Source: UBA7398 sp963978235
GTDB taxonomy: Bacteria > Actinomycetota > Actinomycetes > Nanopelagicales > Nanopelagicaceae
Length of the DNA stretch: 6,216 nucleotides
NCBI GenBank assembly: GCA_963978235.1
Contig: CAXBQM010000068.1
Span: 1-6,216, forward strand
Direction: 5' to 3'
Within the stretch, counting starts at the first letter, position 1, and each line of letters begins with the position of its first letter. This document shows, piece after piece, positions 1 to 6,172 of this stretch. The position numbers were made by a program, and so were the translations under genes. The notes under the pieces were generated by a model, which was given only the letters and a program-made list of their open reading frames with translations, was not told the origin of the DNA and ran no database searches.

Positions 1-603
1 CTTGGCAAATACTTCTTCCGTTGATGAAAAACTTTCCGGGACGCTACCTGAAAATTCTTGGTTCAAAATATCTGCTGGAATTCCTACATATCCGCACCCA
101 TGTGGCGCTTGCGAAAGTAGCGCAATGAATTGATTGACGGTGTCGATCGCTTCCTGCGCACTTGTGGTGCTCTTTGAGAGCGTTATTTTCTTCCCGTTCA
201 GCTCAACTTTTTTCGCAAGTGGCGCGAAGAGTGAACTCTGATCAACCATTTCATGAAGTACTCCGCGAAAACCATCGCGACGATTCTTCATTGGAATTTC
301 GGAGGAGATCACTAATACTGGTGAACCAGAAATTGCTGCTTCCCCAAATGCACCGATGGTGTTGGCTGCACCCGGGCCGGTAGTTGTAAAAGCCACAGCA
401 AGTGATCCGGTTGCTCGAGCTAAGCCATCTGCCGCATAGACGCAGGTCTGTTCATGTCGGACATTCATGATTGTTGGTCGACCTGGTGCGAGCGCATTCC
501 AGAATCCCAGATTATGAACGCCCGGAATTCCGAAACCGACTTTCACATGAGCGCGGGCTAAGAGGTCCAAAATCACCCCGGCTGTCGTTGGTCGCGCACT
601 CAC
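1..603 (-). CDS. Thiamine-diphosphate-dependent enzyme, acetolactate synthase / 2-oxoacid decarboxylase superfamily (N-terminal part)
   Basis: The frame is open from a GTG at 603 to the window edge and encodes 201 residues of the N-terminal, pyrimidine-binding domain of a ThDP enzyme; the central and pyrophosphate-binding domains lie outside. Visible hallmarks are FGIPGVHN (residues 24-31), RHEQ with the catalytic glutamate at 51 that activates the cofactor, AADGLARATG (57-66), TTGPGAANT (74-82), and VGIPADIL (173-180). The FGIPGVHN form resembles AruI-type 2-oxoacid decarboxylases (5-guanidino-2-oxopentanoate decarboxylase) as I remember them, but acetolactate synthase-like and other carboligases share the fold, so the substrate is open. 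The GTG is chosen because its product begins just before the first conserved helix and a TATCGT hexamer lies exactly 12 to 7 bases upstream; no ribosome binding site is seen. The frame continues upstream of GTG without a better start. The gene is divergent from the aldehyde dehydrogenase gene, 59 bases away. Confidence 0.88.
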   Translation of the reverse strand, partial: MSARPTTAGVILDLLARAHVKVGFGIPGVHNLGFWNALAPGRPTIMNVRHEQTCVYAADGLARATGSLAVAFTTTGPGAANTIGAFGEAAISGSPVLVISSEIPMKNRRDGFRGVLHEMVDQSSLFAPLAKKVELNGKKITLSKSTTSAQEAIDTVNQFIALLSQAPHGCGYVGIPADILNQEFSGSVPESFSSTEEVFAK

Positions 604-609
604 CGGGTA

Positions 610-615
610 ACGATA
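610..615 (-). promoter_or_regulatory. -10 box for a leaderless transcript of the ThDP enzyme gene
   Basis: Read on the minus strand, TATCGT ends six bases before the GTG at 603, so transcription would begin at the start codon itself. It fits the TAnnnT pattern of actinobacterial -10 boxes, and no Shine-Dalgarno sequence precedes the GTG. A convincing -35 box is absent; a weak TTGCTC lies 19 bases further upstream. The assignment is inferred from position only. Confidence 0.45.
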
Positions 616-647
616 ACCAGGAAACGGTAGTGATGAGCAAAAAAGTG

Positions 648-654
648 AAGGAGA
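648..654 (+). promoter_or_regulatory. Ribosome binding site deciding the aldehyde dehydrogenase start
   Basis: AAGGAGA sits eight bases before the ATG at 663, a close match to the anti-Shine-Dalgarno complement at good spacing. It favours that ATG over the in-frame ATG at 633, which has only a weak AGGA ten bases upstream, and over the ATG at 471, which lies inside the divergent ThDP enzyme gene. I see no clear TAnnnT promoter hexamer for this operon in the 59-base divergent gap. Confidence 0.65.
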
Positions 655-662
655 ATAGGCCG

Positions 663-2153
663 ATGTTCACTTCAACCAATCCCGCTCGTCAATCAGATGT
701 CGTGGCCACTGTTGCCGCATCAACAACCGAAGAAATGGTTGCTGCCCTTGCCGCCGCAAAATCGGCGCAGAAAGAGTGGGCAGCGCTCCCCGCACCTGCG
801 CGCGGACGAATCATCGCAAACGTTGGCAGATTAGTTGAGAAGAATAAAGAAGCGCTTTCAAAACTTGTGACTCGCGAAATGGGAAAGGTCTATCGCGAAG
901 CGCTCGGTGAAGTGCAAGAAGTGATTGATACCTGTGATTTCTTCCTTGGTGAAGGTCGTCGACTTTATGGTCAAACTGTTCCAAGTGAGATGAAGAATAA
1001 GAATCTCTTTACCTTCCGAATGCCGGTTGGAAATGTTTTCATTATTACTGCTGGAAATTTTCCGGCTGCCGTTCCATCCTGGTACATCGTCCCTGCGCTG
1101 CTTGCTGGAAATACCGTTGTCTGGAAACCATCTGAGTTCACACCAGCCGTTGCGCATGCGTTGACATCACTCTTTCATGCTGGTGGTGTTCCCGCTGATG
1201 TTCTTAAAACTGTCGTCGCAGAAGGTGCCGACACCTTCGCCGCACTTGAAGAAGGTTTAAAGCGTGGCTTAATTAATAAAGTTGGTTTCACCGGTTCAAC
1301 AGCGGTAGGTCGAAAGATTGGCGCAAAGACTGGTGAATATATCCAGAGCGCATGTCTTGAACTCGGTGGCAAAAATCCGATGGTGGTGATGCCAGATGCC
1401 AATCTTGATCTCGCACTTGAAGGTGCGCTCTTTGCTGGCTTTGGCACTGCCGGACAACGGTGTACATCGCTAGGAACACTCTGGTTACATGAATCAATTC
1501 ATGATGAATTTCTCGCTCGATATACCGCCCTCGTTGAGAACGCCAAAGTGGGCGACCCTATGGACGATGTTCTCTTTGGCCCCATGATCAGCGAAAAATA
1601 TTTAGCAAACCATCTCGATCATTTAACAATGATTCAACCTCATCACAAAGTCAGTGGCTCCACTGCAACGGGTCGAATTACTCAAGCAAACCCACGTAAG
1701 AATTTCGTGGGCGATCCCGATAGCGGTGTCTTTGCACATCCAGTAATCGTTTCTGGAATCACCAAGAACGATGAGCTCTATCGCACTGAAACCTTCGGAC
1801 CACTCGTCACGGTTGGAAAATTCTCTACTCTCGATGAAGCGATCGAACTCGCAAACGGACATGGCTATGGACTCTCTTCGGCTATTTACACCACCAATCC
1901 AGAATCAGTCTGGCGATTCCGTGAGGGAATCTCTGCTGGCATGGTTTCGATCAATAACTCAACCTCCGGCGCAGAAGCGCATCTGCCATTTGGTGGAAAT
2001 GGAATGAGTGGCAACGGATCACGACAGAGCGGTATCTGGGTGCTCGATCAATTCACTCGTTGGCAATCAATGAACTGGGATTGGTCCAACAAATTACAGA
2101 AAGCGCAGATGGATACCGTTGAAGTCGCGCATAATCCGGATTTCACTCTGTAA
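663..2153 (+). CDS. NAD(P)-dependent aldehyde dehydrogenase, ALDH7-like
   Basis: The 496-residue product has the full length of the ALDH superfamily, soluble enzymes that oxidise aldehydes to carboxylic acids with NAD(P)+. Visible are the cofactor-pocket stretch with Asn132 (GNFP), Lys155 in WKPSE, the GFTGST nucleotide loop (208-213), the general base Glu233 in LELGGKN, the catalytic nucleophile Cys267 in GTAGQRC, and ETFGP (376-380). GTAGQRC followed by HESIHDEF, and TSGAE near 434-438, resemble ALDH7 (alpha-aminoadipic semialdehyde dehydrogenase type). PFGGNGMSGNGSRQSG (442-457) is followed by a tryptophan-rich tail. The exact substrate cannot be read from the sequence; an omega-amino or dicarboxylic semialdehyde is possible given the glutaryl-CoA dehydrogenase downstream. 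The start rests on the AAGGAGA site; a start at 633 would add ten residues. It heads a run with the FAD enzyme 17 bases downstream, so co-transcription is likely. Confidence 0.93.
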   Translation: MFTSTNPARQSDVVATVAASTTEEMVAALAAAKSAQKEWAALPAPARGRIIANVGRLVEKNKEALSKLVTREMGKVYREALGEVQEVIDTCDFFLGEGRRLYGQTVPSEMKNKNLFTFRMPVGNVFIITAGNFPAAVPSWYIVPALLAGNTVVWKPSEFTPAVAHALTSLFHAGGVPADVLKTVVAEGADTFAALEEGLKRGLINKVGFTGSTAVGRKIGAKTGEYIQSACLELGGKNPMVVMPDANLDLALEGALFAGFGTAGQRCTSLGTLWLHESIHDEFLARYTALVENAKVGDPMDDVLFGPMISEKYLANHLDHLTMIQPHHKVSGSTATGRITQANPRKNFVGDPDSGVFAHPVIVSGITKNDELYRTETFGPLVTVGKFSTLDEAIELANGHGYGLSSAIYTTNPESVWRFREGISAGMVSINNSTSGAEAHLPFGGNGMSGNGSRQSGIWVLDQFTRWQSMNWDWSNKLQKAQMDTVEVAHNPDFTL

Positions 2154-2170
2154 CGAGTTCATTGAGAAAT

Positions 2171-3334
2171 ATGCACCTTCCTGATCGGGTCGACGTCGTC
2201 ATAGTTGGCGGTGGCGTCATGGGCGCATCAGCAGCATTTCATCTCGCCGAAGTTGGAGTTTCAGTTCTCCTCTGCGAAAAGAACGAATTAGCTAGCGGTT
2301 CTACGTCAAAAGCAGCAGGCGGCGTTCGAGCGAACTTCTCGGATGAATTCAACGTTGCACTTGGCGCTAGATCACTGGACCTATTTAGCAATTTTATTAA
2401 TCGTCCTGGTTATGAAATCGATCTACATCGCCCTGGTTATCTCTTTGCGTTAACGAAACCAGAAGATGTTGCGCTCTTTGAACGTTCCACCGAAATTCAT
2501 CATCAATTCGGCGTGGAATCACGGATGATCTCTCCAAGTGAAGCAAAGAAAATTTCACCACTCCTCCACACCGATGATCTCCTTGCCGCATCGTTCACAC
2601 CAAACGATGGCCACTGCACGCCAGAAGCAGTTGTGTTGGGCTATGCCGGAGCAGCAAAAAAACTCGGCGCTACGGTTCTTACTGGTGTGGAAGTAACTGG
2701 AATTAACCACCGCGACGGTGAAATTACTTCGGTCACAACATCGGCTGGAAACGTTGCGACAAATACAGTGATTAATTGCGCCGGCGCTTGGTCACCACAA
2801 ATCGCATCTCACGTCGGATTAGATTTACCAGTCACGCCATTTAAACGTGAACTCGTTATTACCGATGCGCTCGATGAGAGTTTTTCTGATCTGCCAGCAT
2901 CGATGCCGATGACCATTGATTACGCCACCTCGCTCTACTGGCATCGCGAAGGTCGCGGAATTTTGATGGGCTTCTCTGATAAAACTATCGAAGCCGGATT
3001 TGATCTGAAGAAAGATCCGCACTTTTTAGAAAAACTTGGCACACTCGCAATGGATCGTGCGCCTCGGTTGATGGAGACGGGAATTGGTAAAGGCTGGACT
3101 GGACTCTACGAAGTCACACCAGATCACAACGCAATCCTTGGTGAATATAAGAAAGTTTCCCGATTCTTTTATGCCACTGGTTTTAGTGGACATGGTTTCC
3201 TCCAAGGTCCAGCTATCGGTGAAATCCTTCGAGACTTGTATCTCAATAAGAAGCCATTCGTTGATATCTCGCAACTCTCAGCAGATCGATTTGCCAGTGA
3301 TGCAACGCTTCGACCAGAACGAAATATCGTCTAA
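2171..3334 (+). CDS. FAD-dependent oxidoreductase, DAO family (sarcosine oxidase beta / glycine oxidase-like)
   Basis: The 387-residue protein has the two-domain layout of the D-amino-acid-oxidase (DAO) superfamily, which oxidises C-N bonds of amines and amino acids. The N-terminal Rossmann motif VVIVGGGVMG (residues 9-18) is followed by the acidic residue Glu36 that normally binds the FAD ribose. GSTSKAAGGVRANFS follows in the usual place for this subgroup. NCAGAWSP lies mid-protein. The C-terminal FAD-contact region is TPDHNAILG (about 316-324) and ATGFSGHGFLQGPAIGE (about 335-351). There is no signal peptide and no folate-binding (GcvT) extension, so it is the single FAD subunit type. The substrate is not evident: an amino acid, N-methyl amino acid or imino acid are all possible. 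ATG 2171 is preferred to the in-frame TTG at 2162; neither has a strong ribosome binding site, and the 17-base gap to the preceding stop suggests translation within one operon. Confidence 0.9.
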   Translation: MHLPDRVDVVIVGGGVMGASAAFHLAEVGVSVLLCEKNELASGSTSKAAGGVRANFSDEFNVALGARSLDLFSNFINRPGYEIDLHRPGYLFALTKPEDVALFERSTEIHHQFGVESRMISPSEAKKISPLLHTDDLLAASFTPNDGHCTPEAVVLGYAGAAKKLGATVLTGVEVTGINHRDGEITSVTTSAGNVATNTVINCAGAWSPQIASHVGLDLPVTPFKRELVITDALDESFSDLPASMPMTIDYATSLYWHREGRGILMGFSDKTIEAGFDLKKDPHFLEKLGTLAMDRAPRLMETGIGKGWTGLYEVTPDHNAILGEYKKVSRFFYATGFSGHGFLQGPAIGEILRDLYLNKKPFVDISQLSADRFASDATLRPERNIV

Positions 3335-3360
3335 AAATATCGCTAATGAAAATCTCTCGA

Positions 3361-3366
3361 TAGACT
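3361..3366 (+). promoter_or_regulatory. -10 box for a leaderless transcript of the glutaryl-CoA dehydrogenase gene
   Basis: TAGACT matches the TAnnnT pattern and ends seven bases before the ATG at 3374, so transcription could start at or one base before the start codon. No Shine-Dalgarno sequence lies in the 39-base gap after the FAD enzyme gene, which is what a leaderless gene would show. No -35 box is recognisable at 17-18 bases. If used, it would let this gene be expressed apart from the two genes upstream. Confidence 0.45.
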
Positions 3367-3373
3367 TCCAACT

Positions 3374-4555
3374 ATGACGCCGCCAAAAACTCCGCTCCAT
3401 CCCTTCGATTTAATGAAAGTTGAAGCGCGGCTTACTGAAGAACAACGGGCGATGCAATCAGTAGTGCGGGATTACCTCAACAAGAACGTTAACCCACATA
3501 TCGGCCAATGGTTTGAAGATGGCCAAATTCCGGCGCGAGAGTTAGCAAAAGAACTTGGCGCTATTGGACTTCTTGGCATGCACTTAGAAGGTTATGGCTG
3601 CGCCGGAACAGATGCCATGTCTTATGGCCTGGCATGTATGGAACTTGAAGCAACCGATTCTGGCCTTCGTTCATTAGTTTCGGTGCAAGGTTCGCTCGCG
3701 ATGTTTGCAATCCATAAATATGGATCCGAAGAATTAAAACAACAATGGCTACCGAAGATGGCTCGTGGTGAAGCAATCGGTTGCTTTGGGCTAACTGAAG
3801 CAGATTTTGGCTCCAATCCATCCGGCATGAAAACCTTTGCAAAGAAAGATGGCGGCGATTGGATCATCAATGGTTCAAAGATGTGGATCACCAATGGAAA
3901 TATCGCTGATGTAGCAATCATTTGGGCAAATACTGATGAGGGAATTCGTGGCTTCTGCGTCCCCACCACCACAAAAGGTTTCACTGCAAATTTAGTGAAA
4001 CACAAACTCTCACTCCGTGCCTCCATCACATCCGAACTTGTCTTCACCGATATGCGCGTGCCCGATTCCATGCGACTTCCGGAAGCGACGAGTTTGCGTG
4101 CACCGCTGATGTGTTTAGCTGAAGCGCGATTTGGAATTATCTTCGGCGTCGTTGGCGCAGCACGCGATTGCTTTGAAGTCTCACTCCGTTATGCCCAAAC
4201 CCGAGAACAATTTGATGGCCCGATCTCTCGCCATCAACTCACCCAGAGCAAATTTGCAACCATGGCGACGCAATTAACTAACTCGATGTTGCTGGCGTAT
4301 CACTTAGCAGACCTCAAAGATGCACACCAGATTCAACCTGCTCAAATCAGTATGGGTAAGTTCAACAACGTTAACGCCGCGTTGGAGATCGCTCGAAGCG
4401 CACGCTCCATCCTTGGAGGCGCTGGAATTACAACGGAGTATTCAATCTTCCGCCACATGTCGAACTTAGAAACAGTTCTGACCTACGAAGGTACTCACGA
4501 AATTCACTCGTTAGTACTCGGCGAAGCACTTACAGGTATTTCGGCGTTCCGTTAA
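3374..4555 (+). CDS. gcdH: Glutaryl-CoA dehydrogenase (acyl-CoA dehydrogenase superfamily)
   Basis: The 393-residue protein aligns along its length, from memory, with human glutaryl-CoA dehydrogenase (GCDH), which oxidises and decarboxylates glutaryl-CoA to crotonyl-CoA and CO2, passing electrons to electron-transfer flavoprotein. Family landmarks include EGYGCAGTDAMSYGL (72-86), SGLRSLVSVQGSLAM (96-110), the FAD/substrate motif CFGLTEADFGSNPS (137-150), WITN (171-174), IRGF (191-194), SLRAS (213-217) and ILGGAGITTEY (346-356). The catalytic base is Glu372 in TYEGTHEIH. Glu92, Arg99 and Tyr371 occupy the positions of human Glu87, Arg94 and Tyr369, residues linked to decarboxylating enzymes, so the crotonyl-CoA-forming reaction is expected. 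The start has no ribosome binding site but a -10-like box directly upstream. It lies 39 bases after the FAD enzyme gene on the same strand. A dehydrogenase for a related short dicarboxylyl-CoA is the main alternative. Confidence 0.92.
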   Translation: MTPPKTPLHPFDLMKVEARLTEEQRAMQSVVRDYLNKNVNPHIGQWFEDGQIPARELAKELGAIGLLGMHLEGYGCAGTDAMSYGLACMELEATDSGLRSLVSVQGSLAMFAIHKYGSEELKQQWLPKMARGEAIGCFGLTEADFGSNPSGMKTFAKKDGGDWIINGSKMWITNGNIADVAIIWANTDEGIRGFCVPTTTKGFTANLVKHKLSLRASITSELVFTDMRVPDSMRLPEATSLRAPLMCLAEARFGIIFGVVGAARDCFEVSLRYAQTREQFDGPISRHQLTQSKFATMATQLTNSMLLAYHLADLKDAHQIQPAQISMGKFNNVNAALEIARSARSILGGAGITTEYSIFRHMSNLETVLTYEGTHEIHSLVLGEALTGISAFR

Positions 4556-4567
4556 TACACCACTATT

Positions 4568-4573
4568 TAAACT
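4568..4573 (+). promoter_or_regulatory. Possible -10 box before the small membrane protein
   Basis: TAAACT fits TAnnnT and ends nine bases before ATG 4583; the short gap contains a T-run and no ribosome binding site. This could place the transcript start at or within three bases of the ATG. The region is AT-rich, so such a hexamer is easily met by chance. Confidence 0.25.
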
Positions 4574-4582
4574 TTTTTGCCA

Positions 4583-4999
4583 ATGAATATCTCATCGTGG
4601 GTCAAGTCGGATCGACATCAAAAACTCATTGAACGCTGGTGGATTGCCATTGTTATCACGTGGGGTCTAATACGAACTGTTGCCGTTGATAAGACCTTCG
4701 CAAAATATGGCGTCAATCCGTATGTCTATTTAGCAATGGTCCTCACCATCGCCGTTCCTTATGCAATCACTACTGCAAAACTGTTCTTCGCTATAGTTTC
4801 GAAAAACTATCGAAACCTTGTTTTCCTCATTCCATTAGCGCTCTTCTTTCACTTTGCGCCAGATGCCTACATACTTTCCGCAGCCAAATCGGTGCCGCGA
4901 TCAATCTTTGATGGATTTATTCTTATTATTGCGATTTTCACTCTCTTTGGAATCCGTGAAATCGTCATTAAAGTACGAAAACATTCTCAGTCTCAATAG
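4583..4999 (+). CDS. Small membrane protein of unknown function, four predicted helices
   Basis: I do not recognise this 138-residue protein. It has a short polar N-terminus with charged residues (SDRHQK), then four hydrophobic stretches at roughly residues 19-35, 47-72, 78-97 and 108-129, and a basic C-terminal tail (KVRKHSQSQ). It should therefore be an integral cytoplasmic-membrane protein. The positive tail after helix 4 and the short N-terminus both suggest cytoplasmic ends, which agrees with an even helix number. No enzyme or transporter motif is visible. ATG 4583 is preferred; an in-frame TTG at 4577 would add two residues and neither start has a ribosome binding site. It begins 27 bases after the glutaryl-CoA dehydrogenase stop and may be on the same transcript, but nothing ties it functionally to the catabolic genes. 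It is convergent with the DUF1501 gene, 18 bases away, with no evident terminator between. Confidence 0.72.
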   Translation: MNISSWVKSDRHQKLIERWWIAIVITWGLIRTVAVDKTFAKYGVNPYVYLAMVLTIAVPYAITTAKLFFAIVSKNYRNLVFLIPLALFFHFAPDAYILSAAKSVPRSIFDGFILIIAIFTLFGIREIVIKVRKHSQSQ

Positions 5000-5017
5000 C
5001 TATTTCTATTTTTTCAT

Positions 5018-6172
5018 TTATTTGTAAAGCGAATTGATTCGGCCTTTCCAACCATTGAGAATCTGCGATGGATCAGCGTTCAAATCTCGTTCGAGAATTG
5101 AAGCATAAATATCTCTAAAGTCTGTTGTCACGGCAAGATCACCATCAATTAATTTGTTTAACTGAGGTTGGTCGCCATACATTCCGCCGTTGATACGATC
5201 TCCTATAACAAAGACGGGGCCTGATGTTCCATGATCTGTTCCTTGTGAACCATTTGCCTTTACCCGGCGTCCAAATTCGCTGTAAATCATCATCGTGACA
5301 TCTGATGCTCGAGACGATGTACTCAGAGCATTGAAGAATTTTTTAATACTTGCGGATACGCTACCTAAAAGTACCGATTGTGCATTTGCTTCGTTTGCAT
5401 GTGTGTCAAACCCTCCCAGAGATACTGACCAAACACGTGTAGGTACGCCTGAAACGATCAATTTCGCAACAAGATCGAGTTGCTGCTCAAGGCTGGAATC
5501 ACCACCAGCTGTACCGCCATTAACTACAGGTAAATTTGTGTTTGTCGAGACAGAATTTTGCAATACCGTCCAAACGTTCTCTGAAAGTGTGAACAGGTTC
5601 TCCATTGATGATGCTGCAGCAGCCATCAAAGCGCCATCACCAGGGTTAGCTCGGCCAAGGGTTTGGCATCTCATAGCTAACTTACCTTTAGGAATCACAA
5701 GCCCTCCAAGTGGAAGAGTTGAACCGGATCGTTTTGCACCAGCAAATAGCGGTGGCGGAACAGATCCAAGATTGATGGCTAAGAGTGGATCATTCTTTTG
5801 TGTATCAAGCCAACGACCGAGCCATCCGGTTGAAATGTGACTGAATGGTGAAGCACTCTGCCAAATTGTCATCGATGCAAAGTGGGAGTGATCAGGATTG
5901 GGATAACCAACTCCGCGGATGATGGCCACCTTCACCGTGGGGTCGCGGTCGACCGCAGTCCACACGTCGGCGAGGTGCGAATGGCACTCGGGTGACACGG
6001 CGTTGAGGCCCGGTGCGTCGAGCGTGATGCGCAGCACGTGCGGTGCCGGTCGGTCGAACGACAGGGTGGGGAACCGCGCGGCGTCGAGCTGGTCGGCAGC
6101 GAGGAAGTGGCCCGTGATCTCCTTGCGCTGATCCTCCGAGAGACGCGACTCGTAGCCGACGCGCGCACGCAT
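5018..6172 (-). CDS. Chimeric ORF: DUF1501-family protein joined to an enoyl-CoA hydratase N-terminus
   Basis: As written the frame gives 384 residues, but two unrelated families meet near residue 87. From VGYPNPDHSHFASMTIWQ (88-105) to the stop it is a DUF1501 protein, with SLGGFDTHANE (251-261), YSEFGRRVKANGSQGTDHG (297-315), FVIGDRINGGMYG (321-333) and DFRDIYASIL (351-360). DUF1501 proteins are related in fold to sulfatases/alkaline phosphatases, are usually exported by the Tat system, and often sit beside a DUF1800 gene; their function is unclear. The expected twin-arginine signal and first part of the DUF1501 domain are missing and replaced by residues 1-87 of crotonase type, encoded at about 70% GC. 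The trustworthy part is about 5018-5911. The C-terminus looks intact. Treat this as a DUF1501 gene with its 5' end lost at the join rather than a natural two-domain protein. Confidence 0.8.
   Translation of the reverse strand: MRARVGYESRLSEDQRKEITGHFLAADQLDAARFPTLSFDRPAPHVLRITLDAPGLNAVSPECHSHLADVWTAVDRDPTVKVAIIRGVGYPNPDHSHFASMTIWQSASPFSHISTGWLGRWLDTQKNDPLLAINLGSVPPPLFAGAKRSGSTLPLGGLVIPKGKLAMRCQTLGRANPGDGALMAAAASSMENLFTLSENVWTVLQNSVSTNTNLPVVNGGTAGGDSSLEQQLDLVAKLIVSGVPTRVWSVSLGGFDTHANEANAQSVLLGSVSASIKKFFNALSTSSRASDVTMMIYSEFGRRVKANGSQGTDHGTSGPVFVIGDRINGGMYGDQPQLNKLIDGDLAVTTDFRDIYASILERDLNADPSQILNGWKGRINSLYK
5912..6172 (-). CDS. N-terminal fragment of an enoyl-CoA hydratase/isomerase (crotonase) family protein
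   Basis: Residues 1-87 of the chimeric frame carry a crotonase-type beginning: FPTLSFDRPAPHVLRITLD (34-52), then PGLNAVSPECHSHLADVW (54-71) and AVDRDPTVKVAIIRG (73-87). In this family the last motif normally continues into the GxGxxFSAGxDL oxyanion-hole segment, which is absent because the sequence switches to DUF1501. Codons from the ATG at 6172 end in G or C almost throughout, whereas the in-frame codons from 6173 to 6216 do not, so the ATG is a reasonable start even though no ribosome binding site precedes it. Enzymes of this family hydrate or isomerise acyl-CoA esters in fatty-acid and amino-acid breakdown, but this fragment cannot be active. The composition points to a different, high-GC genome, perhaps another actinobacterial lineage. 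Confidence 0.65.

Noticed and set aside
471..662. Longer aldehyde dehydrogenase start at 471 (64 extra residues).
   Set aside because: The extension overlaps the well-supported antisense ThDP enzyme gene, has an arginine/proline-rich composition unlike ALDH, and the ATG at 663 has a good ribosome binding site. An intermediate ATG at 633 remains possible.
3322..3342. Direct repeat AAATATCG at 3322-3329 and 3335-3342.
   Set aside because: One copy lies in the FAD enzyme coding sequence, only eight AT-rich bases match, and no mobile element lies between the copies; chance is sufficient.
3622..4071. 149-codon minus-strand open frame opposite the glutaryl-CoA dehydrogenase gene, and similar antisense frames elsewhere.
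   Set aside because: They lie entirely within conserved coding sequence on the other strand and show no recognisable family motif.
4995..5017. AATAGCTATT palindrome followed by a T-rich run in the convergent gap, as a possible terminator.
   Set aside because: With a loop of four bases the stem would be only three A-T pairs, too weak for an intrinsic terminator.
5295..5840. 181-codon plus-strand open frame opposite the DUF1501 gene.
   Set aside because: The minus strand carries clear DUF1501 motifs across the same bases; the plus-strand product has low-complexity composition and no recognisable domain.
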